Shown piece after piece: positions 54,416-61,721 of a DNA stretch of 64,000 nucleotides. The notes beneath the pieces were generated by a model. It made no database searches. It saw nothing but the letters and a program-made list of their open reading frames with translations, and was not told where the DNA came from. This stretch comes from Actinomadura macrotermitis (lineage in GTDB: Bacteria; Actinomycetota; Actinomycetes; Streptosporangiales; Streptosporangiaceae). The stretch spans positions 1-64,000 of the forward strand of contig NZ_WEGH01000001.1 in assembly GCF_009604375.1 (NCBI RefSeq), given 5' to 3'. The position numbers and the translations under genes are program-made. Numbering within the stretch: the stretch's first letter is position 1; each line of letters opens with the position of its first letter.

Positions 54416-54843
54416 CCCGGCAGGACGCGCTCGTCCCTGCTGCGCCCGGTGCCGCGGAACTCGGCGATGACCGCTCCGTCGGCGACCCGCCGCACCGTCA
54501 CGTCGTAGACGCCACCGCGGCGCATGCGGACGCGTTCGGCGGCGACCGCCTCCAGCACGTCGCCCTCGTGCGCGGGCGCCACGAACACCACGTCGGCCGC
54601 CGCGGCCACGGTGACGCTGTCGCGGCTGTTGCAGGCGTAGGCGAAGGCGGTGTCGGCGAGCAGGAACAGGTAGCCGCCGTGCGCCAGCCCGAACCCGTTG
54701 ACCATGGCGCGGGTCACCGTCATGACGGCCCGGGCCCGTCCCGGCCCGGCATCGGTGATCTCGATGCCCAGGTGCCGGGTTGCGTGGTCGCGTCCGTACA
54801 TCGTCTCGGCGCATCGCCGCGCCGTCTCCGCCGCATCGCTCAC
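54412..54843 (-). CDS. PaaI-like hotdog thioesterase (143 aa)
   Basis: Hotdog-fold thioesterase: NGFGLAHGGYLFLLADTAFAYACN contains the HGG...D signature, with GIEITDAGPGRARAVMTVT before it. Likely hydrolyses (hydroxy)phenylacetyl-CoA or a related acyl-CoA. GTG 54843 is preceded at 6 nt by TACGCT, so it may be leaderless. No paa genes are nearby. Confidence 0.88.
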   Translation of the reverse strand: MSDAAETARRCAETMYGRDHATRHLGIEITDAGPGRARAVMTVTRAMVNGFGLAHGGYLFLLADTAFAYACNSRDSVTVAAAADVVFVAPAHEGDVLEAVAAERVRMRRGGVYDVTVRRVADGAVIAEFRGTGRSRDERVLPG

Positions 54844-54912
54844 CCGCCCAGCGTATTGATCGCCGGGCGCCGGGGAAGGTCCATCGCAGGACCGCACACC
54901 GATGGAGGAAGC

Positions 54913-55314
54913 ATGCTGTTCGGCAAGGAGCACGTCCAGCGCTACCAGGAGACCGGCGGCCGGGAGGGCCACGACTGGCAGGGCACGGTGACGCTGCTGC
55001 TCACCACGACCGGCCGCAAGAGCGGCGAGTCCCGCACCACACCGCTGATCTACCAGAAGGCCGGCGACGATTATGTGATCGTGGCGTCCAAGGGCGGGGC
55101 CGACGAGCACCCGCTGTGGTACCTGAACCTGCAGGCGGACCCGAACGTGACGGTGCAGGTGCGCGACGAGGTGTTCAAGGCACGGGCCCGCACCGCGACC
55201 GCGCAGGAGCGGCCGGAGCTCTGGGCGAAGATGGCGGCCACCTGGCCGCAGTACGACGATTACCAGCGCAAGACCGACCGGGAGATCCCGCTGGTGGTGC
55301 TCGAGCGCGTCTGA
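54913..55314 (+). CDS. deazaflavin (F420)-dependent nitroreductase family protein, Ddn-like (133 aa)
   Basis: Split beta-barrel of the Ddn family: LLLTTTGRKSGESRTTPL, YVIVASKGGADEHPLWYLNL, QVRDEVFKARARTATAQE and WPQYDDYQRKTDREIPLVVL. F420H2 is the expected cofactor and quinones or nitro compounds the substrates. ATG 54913 follows GGAGGAAGC. Confidence 0.93.
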   Translation: MLFGKEHVQRYQETGGREGHDWQGTVTLLLTTTGRKSGESRTTPLIYQKAGDDYVIVASKGGADEHPLWYLNLQADPNVTVQVRDEVFKARARTATAQERPELWAKMAATWPQYDDYQRKTDREIPLVVLERV

Positions 55315-55367
55315 GCACCCGGCGGGGCTCTTTCGCGGGCGCGCCGCGGGCGGGTAGCGTCGTGTGG

Positions 55368-55379
55368 GAACATTCGTTC
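55368..55379. promoter_or_regulatory. LexA-type SOS box GAAC-ATTC-GTTC
   Basis: GAACN4GTTC matches the mycobacterial/actinobacterial SOS consensus (TCGAACN4GTTCGA); the right flank G is present, the left flank is not. It lies 34 nt upstream of GTG 55414 of the pseudokinase gene (4 nt before ATG 55384), where it could block transcription. Confidence 0.5.
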
Positions 55380-55413
55380 GACGATGTCCGTTCGAGGCCA
55401 CCGAGGTGCTGAG

Positions 55414-56448
55414 GTGCCGACGTCACAGAACGCACGCGACACCGAACCGCCCCCGTCCGCGCTGCCCCGGCGCTGGGACCTGGACGGCCCGGCGACGCCG
55501 GTCGCCGCGGACGGCTGGCGGGTCGACACCGCCGCCGGGCCGTTCTTCCTGCGGCGGTACCGGGCGCCCGACCGGCGCGGCATCGCGTTCCGGCACACGC
55601 TGACCGCCGCGCTCGACGAGGCGGGGCTGCCGGTGCTCGCCCCGGTCCCGGCGCGCTCGGGGCGCACCCTGGTCACCGCGGGCGGGCACGGCTACGCGCT
55701 GTACCCGTGGGTGTCGGGCCGCCGGCGCGGCGGGCTGGAGCTCACCTACGGCCAGTGCGAGCGATTAGGAGAGCTGCTCGGGCTGCTGCACGCCGGGCTG
55801 GACCGGCACACCCCGCCGGTGCAGCAGAGCATGCTCGTCGCGACGCCCCGCGCCGCCGACGCGGTCGCCGAGATCGACCGGGCGCTCGCGGCGGTCGCCG
55901 GCGAGGGCACCGATTTCGCCGCGCTGACCGAGCGGCGGCTGCTGGAGCGGCGCGCGCTGCTGGCCGAGTACGCCGACTTCCGGCCGCCGGAGCTGGACGC
56001 GAGCCTGGTGGGGCACCTGCACGGCGCGTTCCACGCGGGCCATCTGCGCTACGGCGGTTCGGGCAACGTCACCGCCGTGCTCGGCTGGGACGCGCTCACC
56101 GTCGGCCCGGTCGCCGGCGAGCTGGTCCGCGCCGCGGCGTCGCTGTTCGCCTGTGAGGACGAGCGCGGCCTGGACCTGGACCGGGTGCAGGCGTTCGTGC
56201 GCGGCCACCGGGCGGCGTTCCCGCTGGACGCCGAGCAGATCCAGTCGGCGGTGCACCGCACCTGGTGGGAGCTGCTCTGCGACGTGCGCCCGCTGCGGCA
56301 CCGCTATCTCGGCGACGAGACGGGCGGGCGCGGCTCGGCGGGCGCGGCGGCGCTGGTGACGTGGTGGTCGGCGCAGCTGGACCGCACCCTGGACGCCGTC
56401 CCCGCCCCCTACACCGAGCCGCCCGCGGAGAGCCCGGCCTACGGCTGA
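55414..56448 (+). CDS. APH-fold pseudokinase (344 aa)
   Basis: The APH/choline-kinase fold is clear from the N-lobe (GWRVDTAAGPFFLRRYRAP) through VPARSGRTLV..., but the Brenner motif HGDxxxxN reads GHLHGAFHAGHLRYG (catalytic Asp replaced by Ala, no Asn) and the metal-binding DWE is replaced by GWDAL. So phosphotransfer is unlikely. GTG 55414 has CCGAGG upstream; ATG 55384 adds ten residues. A LexA-type box lies in the promoter. Confidence 0.7.
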   Translation: MPTSQNARDTEPPPSALPRRWDLDGPATPVAADGWRVDTAAGPFFLRRYRAPDRRGIAFRHTLTAALDEAGLPVLAPVPARSGRTLVTAGGHGYALYPWVSGRRRGGLELTYGQCERLGELLGLLHAGLDRHTPPVQQSMLVATPRAADAVAEIDRALAAVAGEGTDFAALTERRLLERRALLAEYADFRPPELDASLVGHLHGAFHAGHLRYGGSGNVTAVLGWDALTVGPVAGELVRAAASLFACEDERGLDLDRVQAFVRGHRAAFPLDAEQIQSAVHRTWWELLCDVRPLRHRYLGDETGGRGSAGAAALVTWWSAQLDRTLDAVPAPYTEPPAESPAYG

Positions 56449-56453
56449 ACCTA

Positions 56454-56476
56454 TCTTGACCGCTCGTTACAGATAA
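56454..56476 (-). promoter_or_regulatory. TetR operator, copy 1
   Basis: Read on the minus strand, this 23-nt element begins TTATCTGTAA and ends GTCAAGA; an element with the same ends, matching at ~18 of 23 positions, is at 57119-57141 on the plus strand. It overlaps the -35 box of the tetR promoter. Confidence 0.65.
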
Positions 56477-56485
56477 GCGTAGAGT
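56456..56485 (+). promoter_or_regulatory. TetR gene promoter TTGACC-N18-TAGAGT, leaderless
   Basis: TTGACC (56456-56461), 18-nt spacer, TAGAGT (56480-56485); ATG 56493 is 8 nt after the -10, so transcription should start at the start codon. The spacer contains the TetR operator copy, so binding would occlude RNA polymerase. Confidence 0.6.
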
Positions 56486-56492
56486 CGCGGCC

Positions 56493-57083
56493 ATGGCGCG
56501 CACCAGGGAGTTCGACACCGACGCCGTGGTGGACGCGGCGATGGAGGTCTTCTGGAGCCGCGGCTACGAGGCGACCTCCGTCCAGGACCTGGTGGAGGCC
56601 ACCGGTATCGGGCGCGGTTCGCTGTACGCCGCGTTCGGCAGCAAGGACGGCCTGTACGAGGCCGCCCTCACCCGCTACTCGGCCCGCTCCACGGCCAAGA
56701 TGAGCGCGCGGCTGGAGCGGGACGAGCCGGTCCGCGAGGTCCTGCGCCACCTGCTGCTGTCCCTGATCGACGACATCGTCACCGATCCGGGGCGGCGCGG
56801 CTGCATGGTGACCAACAGCGCCGTCGAGCGGCTGCCGCATGACGCCGTCGCTGGCCGCATCGTCGGCGATGCCTTCGACCGCATCGCCGAATCGGTCGTC
56901 GATGTCCTGCGCAAGGCCCGTTCCCATGGCGAGCTGCCGCCGGACACCGATGTGACGGCGCTCGGCGACTTCATCGTGACCACCATCCAGGGCCTGCGCG
57001 TGCAGGGCAAGACCGGGGCCGACCGGCGCCGGCTCGCCGCCATCGCCGAGACCGCCCTGCGCGCCCTGCCCGATCCGGGCTAG
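56493..57083 (+). CDS. TetR-family transcriptional regulator (196 aa)
   Basis: N-terminal HTH: FDTDAVVDAAMEVFWSRGYE, SVQDLVEATGIGRGSLYAAFGSKDGL (~res 30-55), then a helical ligand domain with GCMVTNSAVERL. It likely represses itself and the downstream dehydrogenase through the paired operators; such regulators respond to small toxic molecules. The mRNA looks leaderless. Confidence 0.92.
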   Translation: MARTREFDTDAVVDAAMEVFWSRGYEATSVQDLVEATGIGRGSLYAAFGSKDGLYEAALTRYSARSTAKMSARLERDEPVREVLRHLLLSLIDDIVTDPGRRGCMVTNSAVERLPHDAVAGRIVGDAFDRIAESVVDVLRKARSHGELPPDTDVTALGDFIVTTIQGLRVQGKTGADRRRLAAIAETALRALPDPG

Positions 57084-57118
57084 GAGCACCGGCGCCCGCC
57101 GGACCCGCCGCACGCCCT

Positions 57119-57141
57119 TTATCTGTAATGGACAGTCAAGA
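57119..57141 (+). promoter_or_regulatory. TetR operator, copy 2
   Basis: TTATCTGTAA at the left end and GTCAAGA at the right end; inside is CTGT-N5-ACAG. It sits 15 nt upstream of ATG 57157 and carries the same sequence as the copy in front of tetR, in opposite orientation. Confidence 0.65.
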
Positions 57142-57156
57142 AAAGGACAGGAAACC

Positions 57157-58026
57157 ATGACCACTGTCGCCCTGCTCGGCACCGGCATCCTCGGCACCGC
57201 GATGACCCCCAATCTGCTGAAGGCGGGCCACGCGGTGACCGTCTGGAACCGGACCCGGTCCCGCGCCGAGCCGCTCGCCGCGCACGGCGCCACCGTCGCG
57301 GACTCCCCCGCCGAGGCCGTGCGCGGCGCCGACGTCGTCATCACGATCCTCAACGACGGCGACACCGTCCTGCGCACGATGGCCGACGCCGCGCCGGGCC
57401 TCCGGGAGGGCCAGATCTGGGCGCAGATGAGCACGGTCGGCGTCGCCGCGGTCGAGCCGCTGGCCGCGCTCGCCGCCGAGCACGGCGTCACGTTCGTCGA
57501 CGCCCCGGTGCAGGGCACCAAGGCCCCCGCCGAGCAGGGCAAGCTGGTCGTGCTCGCGGCCGGCCCGCAGGAGGCGCGCGGGCCGCTGGAGCCGGTGTTC
57601 GGCGCGGTCGGCCAGAAGACGCTCTGGCTCGGCGAGGACGGCGCGGCGGGCACCGCCTCGCGGCTGAAGCTGGCGGGCATCGCCTACGCGATCTCGCTGA
57701 CCGCCGTCATCGGCGAGGCCGTCGCGATCACCGAGGGGCTCGGCCTGGACCCGGCGCTGTTCGCCGAGCTCGTCACCGGCGGCCCGATGGACAGCGGCTA
57801 CCTGCAGGCGAAGATGAAGGCCATCACCACCGGCGACCTCGCGCCGAGCTTCACCGTGCACAACGCCGAGAAGGACACCCGGCTCATCGCCGAGGCCGCC
57901 GCGGCCGCCGGGATCAGGGTGGACATGGCCGAGGCCGCCCGCGAGCGGCTGCGCCGCGCCGAGGCGCAGGGCCACGGCGGCGAGGACATGGCCGCCGCCT
58001 ACTTCGCCAGCCGCTCGGAGGGCTGA
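57157..58026 (+). CDS. NAD(P)-dependent beta-hydroxyacid dehydrogenase family protein (289 aa)
   Basis: Rossmann motif LGTGILGTAMTPNLLKAGH (GxGxxG with NLLKAGH typical of the 6PGDH/3-HIBADH group), VWNRTRSRAEPL for NADP preference, and the catalytic Lys region RLKLAGIAYAIS (~res 170). AGGACAGG precedes ATG 57157. It lies behind a TetR site, so it is probably a detoxifying imine/aldehyde reductase controlled by the regulator. The 3' end overlaps the convergent phosphatase gene by 28 bp. Confidence 0.88.
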   Translation: MTTVALLGTGILGTAMTPNLLKAGHAVTVWNRTRSRAEPLAAHGATVADSPAEAVRGADVVITILNDGDTVLRTMADAAPGLREGQIWAQMSTVGVAAVEPLAALAAEHGVTFVDAPVQGTKAPAEQGKLVVLAAGPQEARGPLEPVFGAVGQKTLWLGEDGAAGTASRLKLAGIAYAISLTAVIGEAVAITEGLGLDPALFAELVTGGPMDSGYLQAKMKAITTGDLAPSFTVHNAEKDTRLIAEAAAAAGIRVDMAEAARERLRRAEAQGHGGEDMAAAYFASRSEG

Positions 58027-58667
58027 ACGGGCCCGCCGGCGACGACCGCGAACCCGTACGGGCCGCCGAGCCGCAGCTCCACGATCGTCCCGTTGGGGAC
58101 GATCGTGGAGCCGGTGTAGCGGTGGAACGCGCGCATCGCGTCGCTGTCGGGGGCGGTGATCCCGGTGGTCAGCGTCCACAGCACCGCGCGGATGAACAGG
58201 GCGTGGGTGAACACCGCGGTCAGGCCGTCATCGGGGCGCGCCGCCAGGCGGTCCAGGAAGGCGCGGGCCCGGTCGATGAGGTCCTGGAACGACTCGCCGT
58301 TCCCGCCGTTGACGTAGCGGGGGTCGGCGCGCCGCCAGTACGCCTCGGCGTGGGGGCGGCGCTCGGCGTTCGTCGTCCGCGGGCCGTGCAGGGCGCCGAG
58401 GTAGGTGAACTCCTCCACCGGCCACTCCTCGCACGGCACGTCCGGGAACCGCGCCATGGTGGGCAGCGCCGTCTCGCGCGCCCGCACGAACGCGGACGCG
58501 ACGATCAGGTCCGGCGCGGCGGCGAAGGCCCCCGCGGCCGCCTCGGCCTCAGCCCGCCCGCGCGGCGTGAGCGGCGCCGCGCCCGGCCCGTTGGTGGGCA
58601 GCCCCGCGTTCGACTCGCTCTCGCCGTGCCGGATCAGCCACGCCCGCGCGCCCGTCGTCTCGATCAT
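57999..58667 (-). CDS. histidine phosphatase (phosphoglycerate mutase-like, 222 aa)
   Basis: RHG motif in AWLIRHGESESN (phosphohistidine site, ~res 12-20) and the second His in AVFTHALFIRAV. EEFTYLG gives the acid residue. Substrate unknown. ATG 58667 begins the conserved part; longer frames upstream overlap the VOC gene without support. Confidence 0.88.
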   Translation of the reverse strand: MIETTGARAWLIRHGESESNAGLPTNGPGAAPLTPRGRAEAEAAAGAFAAAPDLIVASAFVRARETALPTMARFPDVPCEEWPVEEFTYLGALHGPRTTNAERRPHAEAYWRRADPRYVNGGNGESFQDLIDRARAFLDRLAARPDDGLTAVFTHALFIRAVLWTLTTGITAPDSDAMRAFHRYTGSTIVPNGTIVELRLGGPYGFAVVAGGPVQPSERLAK

Positions 58668-58733
58668 GGTGATCAGGCTGGCACGCGGACGCGGTGCTGG
58701 GAAACCCCCGCGGGCCGGGCGAGGATGGCGGGC

Positions 58734-59120
58734 ATGGAGGTACTGAGCAGCCGCATCCTGCTGCGTCCGGCCGATCCCGGGCCCAGCCGCCGCTTCTACC
58801 GGGACGTGCTCGGTCTCGCGGTGTACCGCGAGTTCGGGCCGCCGGACGCCCCGGGCACGGTGTTCTTCCTCGGCGGCGGGTTCCTGGAGGTCTCCGGGCA
58901 CGGCGGCCCGGCCGCCGGGGCACCGATGATCTGGCTCCAGGTCCGCGACGTGCGCGCCGAGCACGAACGGCTCGCCGCCGCCGGGGTGCCGGTCCTGCGG
59001 GAGCCGCGGACCGAGCCGTGGGGGCTGGTGGAGATGTGGATCACCGACCCCGAGGGCGTGCGGATCGTTATGGTCGAGATCCCCGACGACCATCCGCTGC
59101 GCCGCGACCAGCGGACCTGA
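58734..59120 (+). CDS. glyoxalase/VOC-fold protein (128 aa)
   Basis: Two beta-alpha-beta-beta-beta modules: SRRFYRDVLGLAVYREFG at the start and AEHERLAAAGVPVLREP, WITDPEGVRIVMVE with the final metal-binding Glu. GAGGA precedes ATG 58734. Could detoxify a small aldehyde or thiol adduct; no substrate can be assigned. The methyltransferase starts 10 bp downstream. Confidence 0.85.
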   Translation: MEVLSSRILLRPADPGPSRRFYRDVLGLAVYREFGPPDAPGTVFFLGGGFLEVSGHGGPAAGAPMIWLQVRDVRAEHERLAAAGVPVLREPRTEPWGLVEMWITDPEGVRIVMVEIPDDHPLRRDQRT

Positions 59121-59130
59121 AGGAGCCGCC

Positions 59131-59757
59131 ATGAGACGCCCGCCGCCCGCCGTCGACGGCAGCGACTACTGGAACCACAACACCCACTACCACGGGCTCG
59201 TCCTCGCCGGCATGCCGCGCGGCTGCCGGGAGGCGCTCGACGTCGGCTGCGGCGACGGGCTGCTGGTGCGCAAGATGGCCGGGCGCGCCCAGCACGTCAC
59301 CGGCCTCGACCACTCGCCGGAGATGGTCGCCAAGGCGCGGCGGCTCAGCCGCGGCGTGCCGAACGCCGAGTTCGTCCAGGCCGACTTCCTGGAGTTCGAG
59401 CCGCCCGGCGACGGCTACGACTTCGTGTGCAGCGTCACCGCCGTCCACCACATGGACTTCACCGCGGCGATCACGGCCATGCGCGCGGCCCTGCGCCCCG
59501 GCGGCACCCTGGTGGTCATCAGCCTGGCCAACCCCGACTCCTTCGGCGACCGGCTGGTCACCGCGCGCGGCGTCCCGGTGCACTACCTCAACCGGGTGCG
59601 GCACCGCCGCCGCCTCGGGGACCCCGGGGCGCCGATCGCCGACCCCGGCATGACCTGGACGCAGGTGCGCGAGCGGGCGCTGGAGCTGCTGCCGGGCGCG
59701 CGGTTCCGCCGGCACGCCCTGTGGCGCTACTCGATCGTCTGGCACCGGCCGAGGTGA
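59131..59757 (+). CDS. class I SAM-dependent methyltransferase (208 aa)
   Basis: SAM-binding ALDVGCGDGLLVRKM (~res 35-48), motif II acidic residue in VTGLDHSPEMV and post-I VCSVTAVHHMD. GAAGGAG precedes ATG 59131. It is 10 bp after the VOC gene, so probably the second gene of an operon. Substrate unknown. Confidence 0.92.
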   Translation: MRRPPPAVDGSDYWNHNTHYHGLVLAGMPRGCREALDVGCGDGLLVRKMAGRAQHVTGLDHSPEMVAKARRLSRGVPNAEFVQADFLEFEPPGDGYDFVCSVTAVHHMDFTAAITAMRAALRPGGTLVVISLANPDSFGDRLVTARGVPVHYLNRVRHRRRLGDPGAPIADPGMTWTQVRERALELLPGARFRRHALWRYSIVWHRPR

Positions 59758-59792
59758 GGACGCGAGGCCGGGGAACTGTCGGGCGGCTGCGC

Positions 59793-59798
59793 TAGCCT
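59793..59798 (+). promoter_or_regulatory. -10 box TAGCCT of the nuclease-helicase operon
   Basis: TAGCCT lies 7 nt before ATG 59806, so the transcript would start at the ATG (leaderless). No convincing -35 box; GGAACT (59772-59777) lies 15 nt upstream of it. The gene has no ribosome site in front. Confidence 0.45.
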
Positions 59799-59805
59799 CC
59801 TCGCC

Positions 59806-60630
59806 ATGTCCTCGGGCCCCGACGAGCTGGAGGCCCGCATCGGCGAGCTGCGGGCCGCGGTCCGCCGTGCGATGGCGGCCGGCGACCGCGCCGCCGCCCG
59901 GCGGCTGCGGGCCGGGCTGCGCGAGGCCGAGCGCGCCTGGGACGAGGCGGTGCTCGGAGCCGACGAGCCTTCACACGGGCCCTCACACGGGCCCTCGCAC
60001 GGGCGCGTCCGGCCGCCGGCGCGCGACCAGGCGCACCGGGCGCTGACGCTGCTCGGCGTCCCCGCCGCGCCCAAGCTCGTCGCGTCGGTGCACGCGGCGT
60101 TCTTCCCCGCCGAGCCCGCCGCCTCCCTGGCCAACCTGCGCCGCGACGAGGAGCGCTCGTTCCGCAGCGCGCCCCACGCCCGCCCCTACTACCTGTGCGC
60201 CGCGCTCACCGCCGACCTGCTCGCCCCCGCGCGCGGTCTGCTCACCATCAGCACTTGGTCGCTGGAGCGCCGGGTCGTCGGGCGGCTCAGCGCGCGCGCC
60301 GACTTCCTGGCGGCCGCGATCAACGTGGCCGGGCACGTCCGGCGTGACACACCGGACGTGCAGCGGCTGCTGTGGCGTTTCGCGGCCAACATTCCGGACG
60401 CGTCCGGTGGTGCGATCGGTACAGTCGACCCGGTGGCCCTCGCCGGGGCCGCGCGGGCCGAGCTGGCCGTCCACCGCGACGCCGACCGGCGCGAGCGGGC
60501 CGCGGCGGCCGCCCGCGCCGCGGCCGGGCTCGGCGAGGCCGAGCGGCTGTTCGGCAGCCGGCTGCGGTCGCTGCGCGCCGCGTCCGGCGAGTCCCACCGG
60601 CCACGCCCCACCGACGGAGAAGACCGATGA
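59806..60630 (+). CDS. uncharacterised first gene of the nuclease-helicase cassette (274 aa)
   Basis: No family recognised. The N-terminus is a coiled coil (LEARIGELRAAVRRAM... GLREAERAWDEAV), then a triple repeat of PSHG (12-bp units at 59967-60003), then a domain with ALTLLGVPAAPKLVASVHAA, LRRDEERSF and STWSLERRVVGRL, which looks like a winged helix. The C-terminus is helical. Its stop overlaps the next start as ATGA, so it is cotranslated with the nuclease and probably part of the same complex. Confidence 0.55.
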   Translation: MSSGPDELEARIGELRAAVRRAMAAGDRAAARRLRAGLREAERAWDEAVLGADEPSHGPSHGPSHGRVRPPARDQAHRALTLLGVPAAPKLVASVHAAFFPAEPAASLANLRRDEERSFRSAPHARPYYLCAALTADLLAPARGLLTISTWSLERRVVGRLSARADFLAAAINVAGHVRRDTPDVQRLLWRFAANIPDASGGAIGTVDPVALAGAARAELAVHRDADRRERAAAAARAAAGLGEAERLFGSRLRSLRAASGESHRPRPTDGEDR

Positions 60631-61721
60631 CCGAGACCGCGCCGGACCTGGACCGGCTGCGCGGCGGCGCTCCCCCGCGCAACCACGACGCCCGCACGAT
60701 CGCGGCGCTCACCGCCAACCCCGGCTGCGCCCGGCGCGGCGTGATGGACGCCGCCGGGGTCGACAAGGACGCGGTGGCGCGGCAGCTGGGCTTCCCCGCG
60801 CCCTACGGCCAGTCCCAGTTCGCCATCACCCGCGGGAACGTGTTCGAGCAGCAGGTGAAGGCCGACGGCTGCGCCGAGCTGCTCACGCTGCTGCGCGACC
60901 GGCTCGGCCTCACCGTCCCCGAGGCCCGCTACGACGACCTGGAGGAGGTCGCGGGCAGCGAGAGCCGCGAGATGCGGCACGCCCGCACCCGGCGGCTGCT
61001 CGCGCGTGCCCTGGAGACGGGCGAGGGCACCCTGTTCGACCATCCGCTGCTGCGGCTGGAGATCGGCGGGCGGGCCGTCTACCTGGAGCCGGACGTCATC
61101 GCCTTCCAGCTCGCCGGCCGCTTCCACGTCGTGGAGATCAAGTCGTTCGCGGTGATCGACGGGCAGGCCGAGCCCGAGCAGGTCGCCGCCGCCGCGCGGC
61201 AGTCGGCGGTGTACGTGCTGGCGCTGCGCCGGCTGGTCGCCGAGCTCGGGCACGACCCGGCGCGGGTGGCGCACGAGGTGTTCCTGGTCTGCCCGGAGAA
61301 CTTCACCAACCGGCCGACGGCGACGCCGGTGGACGTCCGCCCGCAGCTGGCGGTGGTGGAGCGGCAGCTGGCCCGGCTCACCCGGGTCGACGAGATCGTC
61401 GCGGCGCTGCCCGCGGACCTGACGTTCGCGCCCGGCGCGGCGCTGCCGGAGTCGGTGCGGGCGGTGCAGGCGCGCTACGCGCCCGAGTGCATGGCCAGCT
61501 GCGAGATGGCGTTCTTCTGCCGGGACGAGGCGCGGGCGTGCGGGGCGACCGGCGCGCTCGGCCGGTCGGTGCGCGACGACCTCGGCGGGGTCGACTCGAT
61601 CGCGATGGCGCTCGCGCTGGCCGAGGGCACGCTGGAACCGGCCGCGGAGCTGGCCGAGACCGCCGCCCAGCTGCGCACCGCCACCCGGCTGCGCCGCGAG
61701 GCCCTGGGCGGTCTCCATTGA
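60627..61721 (+). CDS. Cas4/RecB-like PD-(D/E)XK nuclease with Fe-S cluster (364 aa)
   Basis: PD-(D/E)XK core: Asp156 (LEPDVIAF), Glu170-x-Lys172 (FHVVEIKSF), and RecB motif IV QxxxY at Gln192-Tyr196. Four cysteines match the iron-staple of Cas4/AddB/Dna2: Cys34 (PGCARRGVMD) and Cys288, Cys292, Cys298 (ECMASCEMAFFC). This should be an iron-sulfur exonuclease or endonuclease. ATG 60627 overlaps the previous stop. No cas1/cas2 genes or CRISPR array lie in view, so it is not a CRISPR adaptation nuclease here. Confidence 0.82.
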   Translation: MTETAPDLDRLRGGAPPRNHDARTIAALTANPGCARRGVMDAAGVDKDAVARQLGFPAPYGQSQFAITRGNVFEQQVKADGCAELLTLLRDRLGLTVPEARYDDLEEVAGSESREMRHARTRRLLARALETGEGTLFDHPLLRLEIGGRAVYLEPDVIAFQLAGRFHVVEIKSFAVIDGQAEPEQVAAAARQSAVYVLALRRLVAELGHDPARVAHEVFLVCPENFTNRPTATPVDVRPQLAVVERQLARLTRVDEIVAALPADLTFAPGAALPESVRAVQARYAPECMASCEMAFFCRDEARACGATGALGRSVRDDLGGVDSIAMALALAEGTLEPAAELAETAAQLRTATRLRREALGGLH

